Notes under the pieces: model-generated
The model's input: the letters and a program-made list of their open reading frames with translations, nothing else
Told to the model about the DNA's origin: nothing
Database searches by the model: none
Part shown: one piece after another, positions 1-8,647 of the stretch
Layout of the letters: every line of letters starts with the position of its first letter
Numbering within the stretch: the first letter of the stretch is position 1
Program-made: the position numbers and the translations under genes
Origin: CAIJMU01 sp035530275
Lineage (GTDB): Bacteria; Spirochaetota; Spirochaetia; Treponematales; Rectinemataceae
Assembly: GCA_035530275.1 (NCBI GenBank)
Contig: DATKVC010000006.1
Coordinates: 1 to 64,000, forward strand
Length of the DNA: 64,000 nucleotides
Reading direction: 5' to 3'

Positions 1-665
1 CCGAGCGGGCGCAGGTTGAAGCCCTCGCCGCACAAGCCTTGGCCGCCTATGGCCGAATAGATGTATGGATCAACAACGCCGGACAATCGGCGCCGTGGGG
101 ACCGACCGCCCATATCCCTTCCGCCCGCTTCGATGGGGTGATCGAAACCAATATTCGCGGCACGTACAACGGCTCCGTGACGGCTATTCGGCGCTTTCTG
201 GAACAGGGCGGCGGGAAGCTCATCAACGTCCTCGGCCGTGGCGATGGCGGCTCGGTGCCCAAGCAGAACGCCTACACTTCGAGCAAGGCCTGGGTGTGGA
301 ATTTCACGAAGGCGCTCGCGGCCGAATATAAGGGTACCGGAGTCGAGATTCATGGCTTCAATCCCGGCATGGTGCGCACGGAAATGCTGTCCCGGGTGGA
401 AGCCGTCAGCGGATGGGAGAAAGAGCTCCTGGCCCTCAAGACGGTAACGGCCATCCTCGGCAACGACCCCGGGGTTCCCGCGGCCAAAGCCCTCTGGCTC
501 GCCTCGCCAGCCACCGACGGAAAGACGGGGATGATGGTAAAGGTGATCACGAAGGGCTTCATGCTGAGGCGGGGACTATGGGCCCTCGGGCGCCTCGTCA
601 CCGGCCGAGGCTTCGGGGAGAAAGACATCGCCATATCCTTGGTGGAGCCGGGAGCGAAGACCTGA
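1..665 (+). CDS. Short-chain dehydrogenase/reductase, 5'-truncated by window edge
   Basis: The reading frame is open to the left edge, so the N-terminal glycine-rich cofactor loop lies outside the window. What remains starts just before the SDR structural motif NNAG and carries the active-site Y-x-x-x-K (YTSSK) followed by the usual PG-x-V-x-T loop (NPGMVRTEM). This is a classical NAD(P)-dependent SDR of the Rossmann fold. The C-terminal tail of about 60 residues after the core looks amphipathic and is not diagnostic. Substrate cannot be inferred. The gene faces a convergent flavodoxin-like gene 25 bp away. Confidence 0.85.
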   Translation, partial: ERAQVEALAAQALAAYGRIDVWINNAGQSAPWGPTAHIPSARFDGVIETNIRGTYNGSVTAIRRFLEQGGGKLINVLGRGDGGSVPKQNAYTSSKAWVWNFTKALAAEYKGTGVEIHGFNPGMVRTEMLSRVEAVSGWEKELLALKTVTAILGNDPGVPAAKALWLASPATDGKTGMMVKVITKGFMLRRGLWALGRLVTGRGFGEKDIAISLVEPGAKT

Positions 666-690
666 GATCCGCCATTGCCGAGGGGAAGAA

Positions 691-1335
691 TCAGGAAAGG
701 ACCAGGTCCTCCGCGAAGCTCCTGACGCTTTCGATTTCCTTGGGCAAATTATCCTGGTACTGTCGTTTCCTCTCGACGGGTTCGAAATAGGTGTACTCGA
801 TACCCTCATAATTATTAAGCTGATTCGTGGAATAACTGAAATGCGACCGTACCGTGCCCAAGGCCCTCGCCATCCTCGCCTCCAAACCGGCGAGATGTTC
901 CTTGAGAACGCTGCCTTCGTAGGCCTCCTTGGAATAGTTCATCGAGTAGACGAGACCGATCTTGATAGGCCGCTCGATAATCGTCTTTACGGGATTCGAA
1001 TAGATAGTGTACTGGAACATGAGCCTTTCCAAAAAGGAATGGACCTCTCCGTTCACATCGTTGAAAAAGATCGGCGCGGCGATGAACAGCCCGTCCGCCT
1101 TCCGGATTTCCTCGAGGACGCCTTTCAAATCGTCGTTCGTCACGCATTTTCCGTACGAGGATTTGCCGATCCTCTTGCAGGCGAAGCAGCTCGCGCAGCC
1201 CTTGTAATCGAGATCATGGAGATCGATCCTGCGCACCTCGGCGCCCATTTCCCCGAGTCTTTCTCCGATGGCCGTTATCATGATATCACTGTTCATTTTT
1301 TTTCTCGGACTGCCGTTTACGCATACGAAGTTCAC
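691..1335 (-). CDS. Flavodoxin-fold NAD(P)H-dependent FMN reductase / iron-sulfur flavoprotein-like
   Basis: A 214-residue protein beginning with the FMN phosphate-binding loop NGSPRK, typical of the NADPH-dependent FMN reductase/flavodoxin_2 superfamily. Cysteines at about 47, 50, 53 and 64 form a C-x2-C-x2-C-x10-C cluster reminiscent of the iron-sulfur flavoprotein (Isf) group, so it may pass electrons between FMN and a cluster; that is inference. The start is GTG, preceded by a strong GGGAGG and overlapping the stop of the upstream small ORF (GTGA), which implies translational coupling. It ends the minus-strand run that includes DUF5320 and a CGGC protein. Confidence 0.8.
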   Translation of the reverse strand: MNFVCVNGSPRKKMNSDIMITAIGERLGEMGAEVRRIDLHDLDYKGCASCFACKRIGKSSYGKCVTNDDLKGVLEEIRKADGLFIAAPIFFNDVNGEVHSFLERLMFQYTIYSNPVKTIIERPIKIGLVYSMNYSKEAYEGSVLKEHLAGLEARMARALGTVRSHFSYSTNQLNNYEGIEYTYFEPVERKRQYQDNLPKEIESVRSFAEDLVLS

Positions 1336-1607
1336 GCACTACCTCCCGATCCGGGGAAAATAGCCATGACGGACCTATTCGTCAAGACGGAGGGAAGAGT
1401 CGAAATGTGAAGTGCGGGTATGAATGGATCTCGCGCTGGTGGTTCCGCAGATACTCGCGATTGTCTTTTAAGGGTTCGCCCGATTCGACGGAGGGTATCG
1501 CGAAGTTCCAAGTTGGCAGTAGACGCAATTCCAACTGCAACTCTTGCGAGGGTGATGGCCGGATCTTGATCGGAGATCGGGAGGCGAGGCGCAAGCGCGG
1601 TATTCAT
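1332..1607 (-). CDS. Small hypothetical protein (91 aa)
   Basis: I recognise no family. Support for a real gene is positional: an AAAGGAG ribosome binding site lies six bases before the ATG, the ORF starts 45 bp after the DUF5320 gene, and its stop overlaps the GTG of the flavodoxin-like gene. Composition is ordinary, with no signal peptide, cysteine cluster or clear membrane segment. It could be a coupling leader for the flavoprotein or a degenerate gene; other frames here are also open. Confidence 0.4.
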   Translation of the reverse strand: MNTALAPRLPISDQDPAITLARVAVGIASTANLELRDTLRRIGRTLKRQSRVSAEPPARDPFIPALHISTLPSVLTNRSVMAIFPGSGGSA

Positions 1608-1652
1608 GATAGGCTCCTTTCATTCTTATGCACTAGGACAAGAGATAATGCC

Positions 1653-1904
1653 TCAGCCTTTGCACAAGCCTTCGTCGATCGTAACAACGCCTCCTATCGC
1701 GGGAATCGCGCTACCCGCGGCTCCATACCCAACGGAGTACCAATCCTGCCTCCGCCCCAACCCAAGGCCCAGGCCGCGTCCCCGACCATAGCCCATGCCT
1801 CGACCGTATCCCGGTCCCATCGCCCGTCCGCCACTGCAGGGGCCTAGACCTCTGCCGGTCATCGTTCCGGTCCCATTCGGGCCGGTTCCATTTAAATTGG
1901 GCAT
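1653..1904 (-). CDS. DUF5320-family small Gly/Arg/Tyr-rich protein
   Basis: An 83-residue protein whose N-terminus (MPNLNGTGPNGTG followed by MTGRGLGPC) is the hallmark of DUF5320 proteins: short, Gly-rich, with one early cysteine. The middle is a low-complexity GYGRG stretch. DUF5320 genes often sit beside iron-sulfur, molybdenum-cofactor or redox genes, and here the neighbours are a flavodoxin-like protein and a CGGC protein. No Shine-Dalgarno sequence is visible. A GATAAT hexamer at 1911-1916 lies only six bases before the ATG, which would fit a leaderless transcript. Biochemical role unknown. Confidence 0.75.
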   Translation of the reverse strand: MPNLNGTGPNGTGTMTGRGLGPCSGGRAMGPGYGRGMGYGRGRGLGLGLGRRQDWYSVGYGAAGSAIPAIGGVVTIDEGLCKG

Positions 1905-1961
1905 ATGCTAATTATCTGTCAACCTAATTCTTTTCCTTTATTGCGAGGCGTGAAAATGAGG

Positions 1962-1975
1962 TGCTTGCGCAAGCA
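1962..1975. promoter_or_regulatory. 14-bp perfect palindrome upstream of DUF5320 gene
   Basis: TGCTTGCGCAAGCA is a perfect dyad about 57 bp before the DUF5320 start, in the 184-bp gap after the CGGC gene. It could be an operator half-site pair or part of a small hairpin; there is no T-run to make it a terminator. Confidence 0.35.
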
Positions 1976-2088
1976 GCAGAATTCATCCTTTGAGACGAGC
2001 CCGAGGCCATAATCGATGCCAAATTCTCAGAGCCTATCGCGGTCAAATCCACGAGGTGGGGGGGCGACGAGGGAAAGGCTGTCGGCGG

Positions 2089-2535
2089 TCAGTCGTAGCT
2101 TGAGCGTATTTCCGGATTCGTCAAAGAAGGTGCGAGCCGTTCCGACCAACCAGGGGCCTTCCAGGTTCCGAGCCTCTCGTGAATCGCGTGGTATTTGGCG
2201 GGGATGGGATGGGTCCCGACGACGACGCGGACCTTGTACCGCTCTTCCATAAATCGCGCGAAGTAATCGATGCTGGGGCAGGGCGGATAGCCCACGAGAA
2301 AGCCGGTAGCCAGATGGATGTCGGTGACGCCATTCTTGACCATCTCCTCTGCCGCGTATTCGATATTCCCGCCCGGACAACCGCCGCAGCTCGTAAAACC
2401 GGCTATCTCCGCCTCGACACCTCGGTAGATATCGAATGCCCCTTCGCGGTTCCGGAGCGCGCGGAAGCATTTGCCGCCAGAGCAACTTTTGTATCGATCG
2501 CAGATTATGATGCCGATCCTTCGTTTGTCTCCCAT
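2089..2535 (-). CDS. CGGC domain-containing protein
   Basis: A 148-residue protein with the signature of the CGGC domain: an early CDRYKSCSGGKC cysteine cluster, then the CGGCPGG motif at about residue 51, and a later PPCPSID segment. The conserved cysteines and histidines suggest metal binding, but the family's reaction is not known. The start is chosen at the ATG preceded by AGGGAGACC. It is transcribed toward DUF5320 and the flavoprotein and may share their redox or metal context. Confidence 0.8.
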   Translation of the reverse strand: MGDKRRIGIIICDRYKSCSGGKCFRALRNREGAFDIYRGVEAEIAGFTSCGGCPGGNIEYAAEEMVKNGVTDIHLATGFLVGYPPCPSIDYFARFMEERYKVRVVVGTHPIPAKYHAIHERLGTWKAPGWSERLAPSLTNPEIRSSYD

Positions 2536-2655
2536 GTTGGTCTCCCTTCCTATGGTTCCACTACCGTCCCCGCGGGCGGCGGTCTGCCTCTCTCATTATA
2601 GTCTTGCCTTGTCCGCTCGTTGCGAATCGCCGCCATTGAAATAGCAGTTCGTATT

Positions 2656-2687
2656 AAAAAGGCCGCCCGGGGACATTCCGGACGGCC
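2656..2687 (-). terminator. Rho-independent terminator of the FAD/Fe-S oxidoreductase operon
   Basis: On the minus strand a 10-bp GC stem (GGCCGTCCGG / CCGGGCGGCC, one mismatch) with a 7-base loop is followed directly by TTTTTAATA. It lies 46 bp after the oxidoreductase stop codon, as expected for that transcript. Confidence 0.85.
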
Positions 2688-2732
2688 TTATTCTTAATTG
2701 GGGCTATTCGATCGAAGCCCCTCTGTTTTTAA

Positions 2733-5700
2733 TTACGCGCTCTTACCCTTGAGCCAATCGATCATCCTCGGCGTGACCAGGGGCACCACGTCGCCGATCA
2801 TGTGGGGCATGAGGTTGTCCATGACCTTGGGCATGAGGTCGGGCATCTGGGCGGCCATGTGCTCGGGCATCGGGACCTTGTCCGCGACTCGGGCGAGCAT
2901 CGTGTCCATGACCTTGGGCATCATGCCGGGAAGGAGGATGGGGAAAAGGACGGGGAACATGGGCTTCATGACGGTGAGCATGAAGGGCATGCGCTTGCCC
3001 ATGAACTTCATCATGCCGCCCATGCCGAAGGGCATGGCCTTCATGAGCTCGGGGAACATGGCGGCCATGATGTCGGCGAAGCCTTCCGGCGTCATGAGGG
3101 CGATCATGTGCTCGAAGACGCCCCAATTGCTCCTGACGGAGGGCATGGGGTCGGGGAGCTCGATGCCGAAGGCCTCGGCCACGTAGCGGCCGAGATCGAC
3201 GACCTCGACGGGGATCTTCTTCTTGTCGGCCGAGACGCGGAGCTGGACCTGGCAGCAGGGGCAGATCGCGAGGACCTTGTCGGCGCCGATCTCCACCGCC
3301 TCGTCGAGTCGGTCCTTGCCGATCTCCGCGGCGACCTCGGCATCCTTGATGAGGGTGAGGACGGAGCCACAGCACTTGGACTCCATGCGGTTCGATTCCA
3401 TCTCGGCGAACTCGACGTTGGGGATGGCCTTGATGAGGTCGCGGGGCGGCTCGAAGATGCCGGAGACGCGGCCGAGGTGGCAGGAGTCGTGGAAGGTGAC
3501 CTTTTCCTTCTTGCCGGGGCGGGGCGGGATCTTGAGGGACCCGTCCTTCACCGCGTCGGCGAGGACCTCGGTATAGCTCTTCGTCGTGATGTTGTACTCG
3601 ATGCCGAGTTTCTTGGCCCAGCTCGGGTAGGCGTGTCGCCACATCATGTCGCAGGCCGGGCAGGAGGTGATGACGGTGTCGGCGCCGGAAGCCTTCATGA
3701 GGTCGATGTTGTGTTTCATCGTCACCTTGAAGGTGTCCCACTTACCCGAGGCGAGCATTGGGGTGCCGCAGCAGTTTTCCTGCTCTCCGAGGTATTTGAA
3801 GTCGATTCCGGCCTTGTCGAGGAGCTCGACGGCGCCCTTGCCGATATCCTCCTCCACGTAGGAGGCGGTGCAGCCTGCGAAGTAGACGTTCTTGGATTTG
3901 ACATCGGGACCGTGCTTGGCGAGGTGGTGCTTGGGGAACCAGTCGGAGCGGTTCTTGCGGAGACCGGCCCAGATGTTGCCCTGGGAAAGGAGGGCCTCGG
4001 ACATCATCTCGAAGGGCGGGAAGGTCATCTTCTTGTCGTCGGTGATGAGCTTGCCGCGGAGCTTCATCCACGAGGGCTCGACGGGGATGCCCTCGGGGCA
4101 GCGCACGGAACAACGTTCACAGGTAGTACAAACCATGAAGGTGTCGACGGCCTTCTGGTCCCACTTGACCTTGCCTTCCATGAAGAGACGGAGCCAGTAC
4201 CACTTGCCGCGGGGCGACTGGCTTTCCCAGAGGCGGCCGTAGAACTGGTCGCAGGTGTCGACGCAGTAACCGCACTGGCTGCAGCCGTAGGCGTGCCAGG
4301 CGACATCGGCCGGGATGCCCTTCTTGGGACCGGTCATGCGCTCGCCGACGTTGGTGAGGACCTGGTTGCCGAAGAAACGGGTAATTGGTTCGAAATTCGC
4401 GATGAAGGAGACGAGGGTGGAGACGATGTTGCCCTCGATGTTCTTCTTCGGGTTCATGATGCGCTTGGGGTCGATCTTGTTCTTGAAGGCCCGCAGCTTG
4501 GCGAGGCGCGCCTCGCCGTAGACGGACTTGGCCTTGCCGGTGAAGTAGACGCCGGTCGCGTAGGCCCGGCCCCCGTGGCGCTCGGCGACCTTCATGATCG
4601 AGAGCGAGAGGCTGAACACGAAGTGGTAGGTGAACTTGCGCTGGTCGGCGGGGATGAAGCCGAGGATGACGACCTCGGGCGCGCCGTCGCGGCCCTTCTT
4701 GACGAGCATGCCTTCCTTGACGACGGGCTGATGGATGCTCTTGTCCATGTCCTCGAGGAACTCCTCGAGGTGGGCGAGGGGAACGACGACCTCGGCGGGG
4801 ACGAGGGAGGGGCCGAGACGCTTGACCTGCATCACCTTGAAGCGATTCTCCCACTCGTGGTCGGCCACGTCCTGGGGAAGTTTGGTCATACCCGATTTCG
4901 CGATGAGGGCGTCAAGTCGCGAAGCGACCTTGACGCTGTCCTCGACGCGATATGCGATCGTGACGACATAGGCCTCGGGGATCTTGATGTACTCGCCCTC
5001 GTGGATGTCGTGCTCGGGGTGGGGCGTCTTGTTCTTGAGCTCGGCCATCTTGGGGTTGATGAAGAGGATCGACCAGATGGGGAGGTTTTCCTTGATGATC
5101 GCCTCGGTGAGCTTCTGGATCGAGGAGGCCTGGAGGGAGGAGGAGGCGAGGATGACGAGGTCGCTCTTCTTCTGCACCTTGACCGTCACCTCGGTGATGA
5201 GACCGATGATGCCGCCCGTCTCGTAGACGAGGTCGATGTCCTCTCCCTTGAACTCGCGCACCGAACCGTCGGCGAGGACGGCGCGGACGGCGACGATGTT
5301 GTCGCGGAACCACCCCGCCTCGAAGGAGCCGATGCCCGCGCCGCCCTGGGCGACCCAGCCGCCGACGGTGGAGGAGGGATAGCTCGTCGGGTAGAGCCTG
5401 AGGGTCAGACCCTTTTTCGCGAGGGCCTTGTCGAGGGGTTCCCAGCCGAGGCCGGGCTGGACGCGGACGGTCATGGCCGCCTCGTCGATGGCGAGGATCT
5501 GGCGCATCCTGATGAAGTCGACGACGATGCCTTCCTTGACGGGAATGGCGCCGCCGTAACCCGAGGTCGCCTTGGCGCGCGGCGTGATCGCCGTGCCCGT
5601 CTCGTTGGCCCACTTCACGAGGGAGACGAGCTCGATCTCGCTCTCGGGCTGGGCCACGGCCGCTGGCGTGGTCTTGCCGAGAAGCGGCTTGATCAAATAG

Positions 5701-5816
5701 GGAATATCTCCGACGTCGTGCGAATAGAGCATCCGCTCGACCTCGTCGAACCTGACTCGCGCGCCGAAAGTCTTCTCGAGAAAACCGGTCGCGCTACCTG
5801 CTACGAGCATCTTCAT
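2733..5816 (-). CDS. FAD-binding and 4Fe-4S oxidoreductase with Met-rich C-terminal tail (1027 aa)
   Basis: A fused flavin/iron-sulfur dehydrogenase of the GlcD-GlpC type, related to D-2-hydroxyacid (lactate/glycolate) dehydrogenases. In order: FAD_binding_4 (about 50-220), FAD-oxidase C-terminal domain (about 230-470), two 4Fe-4S motifs (CSQCGYCVDTC and CTTCERCSVRCPEG, about 510-580), then two CCG heterodisulfide-reductase-like repeats (ENCCGTP, later SKCCGS). The usual family length is reached by about residue 910; the rest is an extra tail with about 24 methionines in about 112 residues, including two M-P-K-V-M-D repeats. Its ATG overlaps the ArsR stop (ATGA) after a GAAGGGGG site, so the regulator and enzyme are coupled. 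The natural 2-hydroxyacid substrate is not determined. Confidence 0.88.
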   Translation of the reverse strand: MKMLVAGSATGFLEKTFGARVRFDEVERMLYSHDVGDIPYLIKPLLGKTTPAAVAQPESEIELVSLVKWANETGTAITPRAKATSGYGGAIPVKEGIVVDFIRMRQILAIDEAAMTVRVQPGLGWEPLDKALAKKGLTLRLYPTSYPSSTVGGWVAQGGAGIGSFEAGWFRDNIVAVRAVLADGSVREFKGEDIDLVYETGGIIGLITEVTVKVQKKSDLVILASSSLQASSIQKLTEAIIKENLPIWSILFINPKMAELKNKTPHPEHDIHEGEYIKIPEAYVVTIAYRVEDSVKVASRLDALIAKSGMTKLPQDVADHEWENRFKVMQVKRLGPSLVPAEVVVPLAHLEEFLEDMDKSIHQPVVKEGMLVKKGRDGAPEVVILGFIPADQRKFTYHFVFSLSLSIMKVAERHGGRAYATGVYFTGKAKSVYGEARLAKLRAFKNKIDPKRIMNPKKNIEGNIVSTLVSFIANFEPITRFFGNQVLTNVGERMTGPKKGIPADVAWHAYGCSQCGYCVDTCDQFYGRLWESQSPRGKWYWLRLFMEGKVKWDQKAVDTFMVCTTCERCSVRCPEGIPVEPSWMKLRGKLITDDKKMTFPPFEMMSEALLSQGNIWAGLRKNRSDWFPKHHLAKHGPDVKSKNVYFAGCTASYVEEDIGKGAVELLDKAGIDFKYLGEQENCCGTPMLASGKWDTFKVTMKHNIDLMKASGADTVITSCPACDMMWRHAYPSWAKKLGIEYNITTKSYTEVLADAVKDGSLKIPPRPGKKEKVTFHDSCHLGRVSGIFEPPRDLIKAIPNVEFAEMESNRMESKCCGSVLTLIKDAEVAAEIGKDRLDEAVEIGADKVLAICPCCQVQLRVSADKKKIPVEVVDLGRYVAEAFGIELPDPMPSVRSNWGVFEHMIALMTPEGFADIMAAMFPELMKAMPFGMGGMMKFMGKRMPFMLTVMKPMFPVLFPILLPGMMPKVMDTMLARVADKVPMPEHMAAQMPDLMPKVMDNLMPHMIGDVVPLVTPRMIDWLKGKSA

Positions 5817-6232
5817 GCCCCCTTCGTATGTAGTGCCGCGGGAATCGCCTTGATCGCGCCCGCGGACGGAATGCCTGATTCATCCAAATACAAGGACTTT
5901 AAATGGTGGAGTACGGAATAGATTTTTGCGTCCTTGAGCCGGTAAAAGATGTTGCGGCCGTCGCGCCGCCTTTCGAGAAAGCCGGCGAGGGTGAGGAGCT
6001 TGAGCTGCTGAGAGGTGGCGGAAAAAGATGAGCCTGCAGCCTGGACGATTTCGTCGACACTGTGATCGCCCTCGGTGAGGAGACAAAGGATCTTGAGACG
6101 CTTGGCGTTGGCGAGGAGCGAAAGAATCTCCGCCACTCGAATGCAGCGTTCCTCGGTGGCAAAATCCTCGAGTTCGCTCGCCGGAACCGACGCAAGCTCG
6201 TCACCCTCGATGACCTTCGACTCGTCCTTCAT
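5813..6232 (-). CDS. ArsR-family winged-helix regulator
   Basis: A 139-residue ArsR/SmtB-type winged helix. The core runs from about residue 30 to 110 (LLANAKRLKILCLL, then the recognition helix SATSQQLKLL and a wing ERRRDGRNIFYRL). The typical ELCVC metal motif is absent, so the ligand may not be a metal; one Cys is in the DNA-binding domain (CLL) and another near residue 30. It overlaps the oxidoreductase gene by four bases and probably autoregulates the pair, sensing a redox or metabolic signal (inference). No ribosome binding site precedes the ATG. Confidence 0.85.
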   Translation of the reverse strand: MKDESKVIEGDELASVPASELEDFATEERCIRVAEILSLLANAKRLKILCLLTEGDHSVDEIVQAAGSSFSATSQQLKLLTLAGFLERRRDGRNIFYRLKDAKIYSVLHHLKSLYLDESGIPSAGAIKAIPAALHTKGA

Positions 6233-6240
6233 ATTTCAGT

Positions 6241-6269
6241 ACTTTAAGAACCATTTAAGTATTTGTCAA
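6241..6269 (-). promoter_or_regulatory. Sigma70-like promoter of arsR-oxidoreductase operon, possibly leaderless
   Basis: On the minus strand a perfect TTGACA (6264-6269) is followed after 17 bp by TAAAGT (6241-6246, 4/6 to consensus). Only eight bases separate this -10 from the arsR ATG, so the transcript would start at or next to the start codon. This agrees with the lack of a Shine-Dalgarno sequence. Confidence 0.55.
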
Positions 6270-6291
6270 GCATATTTTATAGATACATTAA

Positions 6292-6303
6292 ACTATATAT
6301 AGT
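6292..6303. promoter_or_regulatory. Palindrome ACTATATATAGT, candidate upstream site
   Basis: A perfect 12-bp AT-rich dyad, 23 bp upstream of the -35 element of the arsR promoter. It could be a regulator site or simply an AT-rich upstream element; the position favours activation rather than repression. Confidence 0.3.
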
Positions 6304-6403
6304 GGTATCGATAAGAGTAGGATCAACCTTATAAAGGTCTATGCTGCGATGACTAAGATTCGATTCTACGAAGAAGGGCCATTCCCATCCTGCCTCGCCC
6401 CAC

Positions 6404-7207
6404 TCAGTTTTCGCCCTTCGCGAAGGCTTCGATAAGCCTTCGCGCCACCGAACCATGAGGAGGAATGTCGGGCAGCTCGTCAGGCCCGCACCACAGGAGT
6501 TCGACGATTTCCTTCCCGTCGGGTCGGGCCTCGCCTCCAGCCCATTCGGCCGTGAAGGCGAACATCAGTGAATCAGGAAAGGGCCAGGGCTGCGAGACGA
6601 CGTAGCGCAGGTCGGCGATCTCGATGCCGGCCTCTTCGCGGACCTCGCGAGCAGCTGTCTCCTCGAGGGTCTCGCCCGCCTCGACAAAGCCCGCGAGAAG
6701 GCCGAAGCGGCGGCCGGGAAAGCGGGCGTTGCGCGCGAGAAGGGCCTTGCCCTCCTTCTTCACGAGGACGATGACGGCCGGCGAGATGCGCGGAAAATGT
6801 GCGCGACCGCAGGAAGGACAGACGAGGGCCGAGGCTTCATCTACGTCGGGGGATCCGCCTTCGATCATCGGCGCCCCTAAGAGGGAGGCGCCGCATGCGC
6901 AGCAGTACTTCATCCCGCCGAGCCAATTGAGGAGGGCGAGGGCCTTGAAGGCCGGACGAAGCTCCCCCTCGGGCCAGCGGGCGATGGCCTGCCGGATCGG
7001 CATCCTGACGAGGCCACGTTCGTGGGCTAGGGCTGCGCCGGACTCATCGAGACCGATCGCTATCCCCTGGATTCCCATCCAGTCAAAGGGACGCCGTTCG
7101 ATTGCCGGCAGGTCCCCAAGAGCCTCGAGTCGCACCGAAGCTCGTTCCGATTCAGGGTTCTCGAGAAAAATATCGCTTCCAGCGAATACATAGGCGAATG
7201 CTTCCAT
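6404..7207 (-). CDS. nudC: NAD(+) diphosphatase NudC (NUDIX hydrolase)
   Basis: A 267-residue NADH pyrophosphatase that splits NAD(H) into NMN(H) and AMP and may remove NAD caps from RNA. Seen: a zinc ribbon of the form CCACG...CPSCG, the HFPRISPAVI strand, the Nudix box (G-x5-E...REVREEAG) and the NudC-specific SQPWPFPDS quinone-like motif. The frame is open about 390 bp further upstream, but the ATG at 7207 fits the family's N-terminus. A weak or absent Shine-Dalgarno makes the exact start less certain. Confidence 0.92.
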   Translation of the reverse strand: MEAFAYVFAGSDIFLENPESERASVRLEALGDLPAIERRPFDWMGIQGIAIGLDESGAALAHERGLVRMPIRQAIARWPEGELRPAFKALALLNWLGGMKYCCACGASLLGAPMIEGGSPDVDEASALVCPSCGRAHFPRISPAVIVLVKKEGKALLARNARFPGRRFGLLAGFVEAGETLEETAAREVREEAGIEIADLRYVVSQPWPFPDSLMFAFTAEWAGGEARPDGKEIVELLWCGPDELPDIPPHGSVARRLIEAFAKGEN

Positions 7208-7638
7208 GATGAGCGAGGATACTTGAGGAAGAGATGGCTGACGAGCCTGCTTGGCCGGCCCGGCTTCATTTCCCGACCTCCCAGCCTTGCGGCAAGATCG
7301 AAGTGCCGCTAGCCTCCATCCAGATGAAACGAGGTAAGTCCAAAATCGAGAAAGCGAAGGTCGCACCCGGGCTGGCTCGAATGACGGGTCTCCCCGACGA
7401 TCCGGCGCAGGCGGGTTCCGCCCGATCGCCCTCTTTCTCCGCGGTGCTACTGCGTTTTCGGGACGAGGTTCGGGCCATTCTGGCCGACGAAAAAGGCCGG
7501 GAGTGCAGGCCCGACTATCGGAGCTCCGCAGGACTATGAGGAGGAGTTCTCGGGGAGGCGGGAGAGGGGCCCGGTACCTGGAATGGGGGCGGGGCGTCAT
7601 GGAATCGCACCGCCGGAACTGCCGCGAAATTCAGGATC
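7208..7638. other. Intergenic stretch without a recognisable gene
   Basis: Several frames are open because of high GC, including an upstream extension of nudC, but none has a ribosome binding site together with a recognisable protein. I see no hairpin terminator or repeat here. Confidence 0.5.
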
Positions 7639-8556
7639 TCATGACGCATTTCGGATGAGATGAACGAGGCCGAGACGGCTCTTTGCACCTGTCTTGGCGT
7701 AGATGTTGGAAATGTGGTTTCGGACCGTCTTGCCGGAAATGCAGAGCTCGTCGGCTATCTCCTGATACTGGCGACCCTCGGTGAGCCGTGCCACGATCTC
7801 GCGCTCGCGGGCAGTCAGGCCGAATCGCGAGGCAAAGCCTTCGAGCAAGGCCGCATCGGCGAGGGCCCCGAGCGCCGGCTCGGGCCGCGGCTCGGGCATG
7901 AAGAAGGCTCGGCCGGCTATCACGATGCTCGCGCCATTCCAGACCAGAAGGAAAAAGATGAAACTCCAGGTTCTTATGATTTCCAAGGTTTCGAGAATCC
8001 AGAGGGGTATGAAGAAGAGGACAATCACACCCGTCACCCGCAGACCGAGCCGCACGAAGCGATCCATGATCGTGGGGTATGCGCGGATGGTCAGGACGAC
8101 AAAAACGAGGAGTTCGGCGAAGAGCCAAAAGAAGATGCCCTTCTGCACGAGGGGGCCATCTGTCCAAAAGGGCAGAATCCTGAGGACGAAGAGAGGAACA
8201 GTCAGCGCCACCATGACCGAAGGGAACAGCATTGCGAAACGCGTGAGCAAGCTGCGCCTCATGCCGAGAAAGGCAAGGAAGAAGTCGCCTACCGTAATGG
8301 ACATGGAGGCGCCCTGGAGGGCGAGGAAATAAAAGAGCGATTCCAAACCTTCGATTTCCACCCTCGTGAGATTCCTAGGAAGGGAATAGAAGGACCACAT
8401 GTTGAGGGCGGCGTAGAGTTCGAGATTCGCGACGAAGGTGACGAAGCGGATCATGGCTGGGTGACGATGCTTGAGATAGAGAAGAAAGGCGACGATCATC
8501 GCCATGAAACCCGAGACGAGGGCGGAGATCGCTATCGCCAATTCCCAGAGCGGCAT
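7639..8556 (-). CDS. Membrane-embedded LuxR-type transcriptional regulator
   Basis: A 305-residue protein with about seven hydrophobic segments between residues 5 and 220, then a C-terminal LuxR/GerE helix-turn-helix (LTAREREIVARLTEG, CISGKTVRNHISNIYAK, about 245-300). There is no receiver or kinase domain, so a membrane sensor appears to be joined directly to DNA binding. This design is common in spirochaetes. It follows the outer-membrane operon in the same direction (91-bp gap) and might sense envelope state; that link is only positional. An AAAGGGA site precedes the ATG. Confidence 0.85.
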   Translation of the reverse strand: MPLWELAIAISALVSGFMAMIVAFLLYLKHRHPAMIRFVTFVANLELYAALNMWSFYSLPRNLTRVEIEGLESLFYFLALQGASMSITVGDFFLAFLGMRRSLLTRFAMLFPSVMVALTVPLFVLRILPFWTDGPLVQKGIFFWLFAELLVFVVLTIRAYPTIMDRFVRLGLRVTGVIVLFFIPLWILETLEIIRTWSFIFFLLVWNGASIVIAGRAFFMPEPRPEPALGALADAALLEGFASRFGLTAREREIVARLTEGRQYQEIADELCISGKTVRNHISNIYAKTGAKSRLGLVHLIRNAS

Positions 8557-8647
8557 GTCCCTTTATATCCTTCGCCGAGCTCGGCAGCCAGCGCCCCTCG
8601 GACGAGCCTTACGGTCCGAGGGTTCTGGCTGGGCGGCGGGAGAGGCC

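Noticed and set aside
2802..5921. 1039-codon open frame antisense to the FAD/Fe-S oxidoreductase
   Set aside because: Reads as His/Asp/Gly/Val/Leu-rich low-complexity sequence, a mirror of codon bias in the real gene; no ribosome binding site or family.
7234..7539. 101-codon plus-strand ORF between nudC and the LuxR gene
   Set aside because: No ribosome binding site, no recognisable domain, and composition typical of random high-GC frames.
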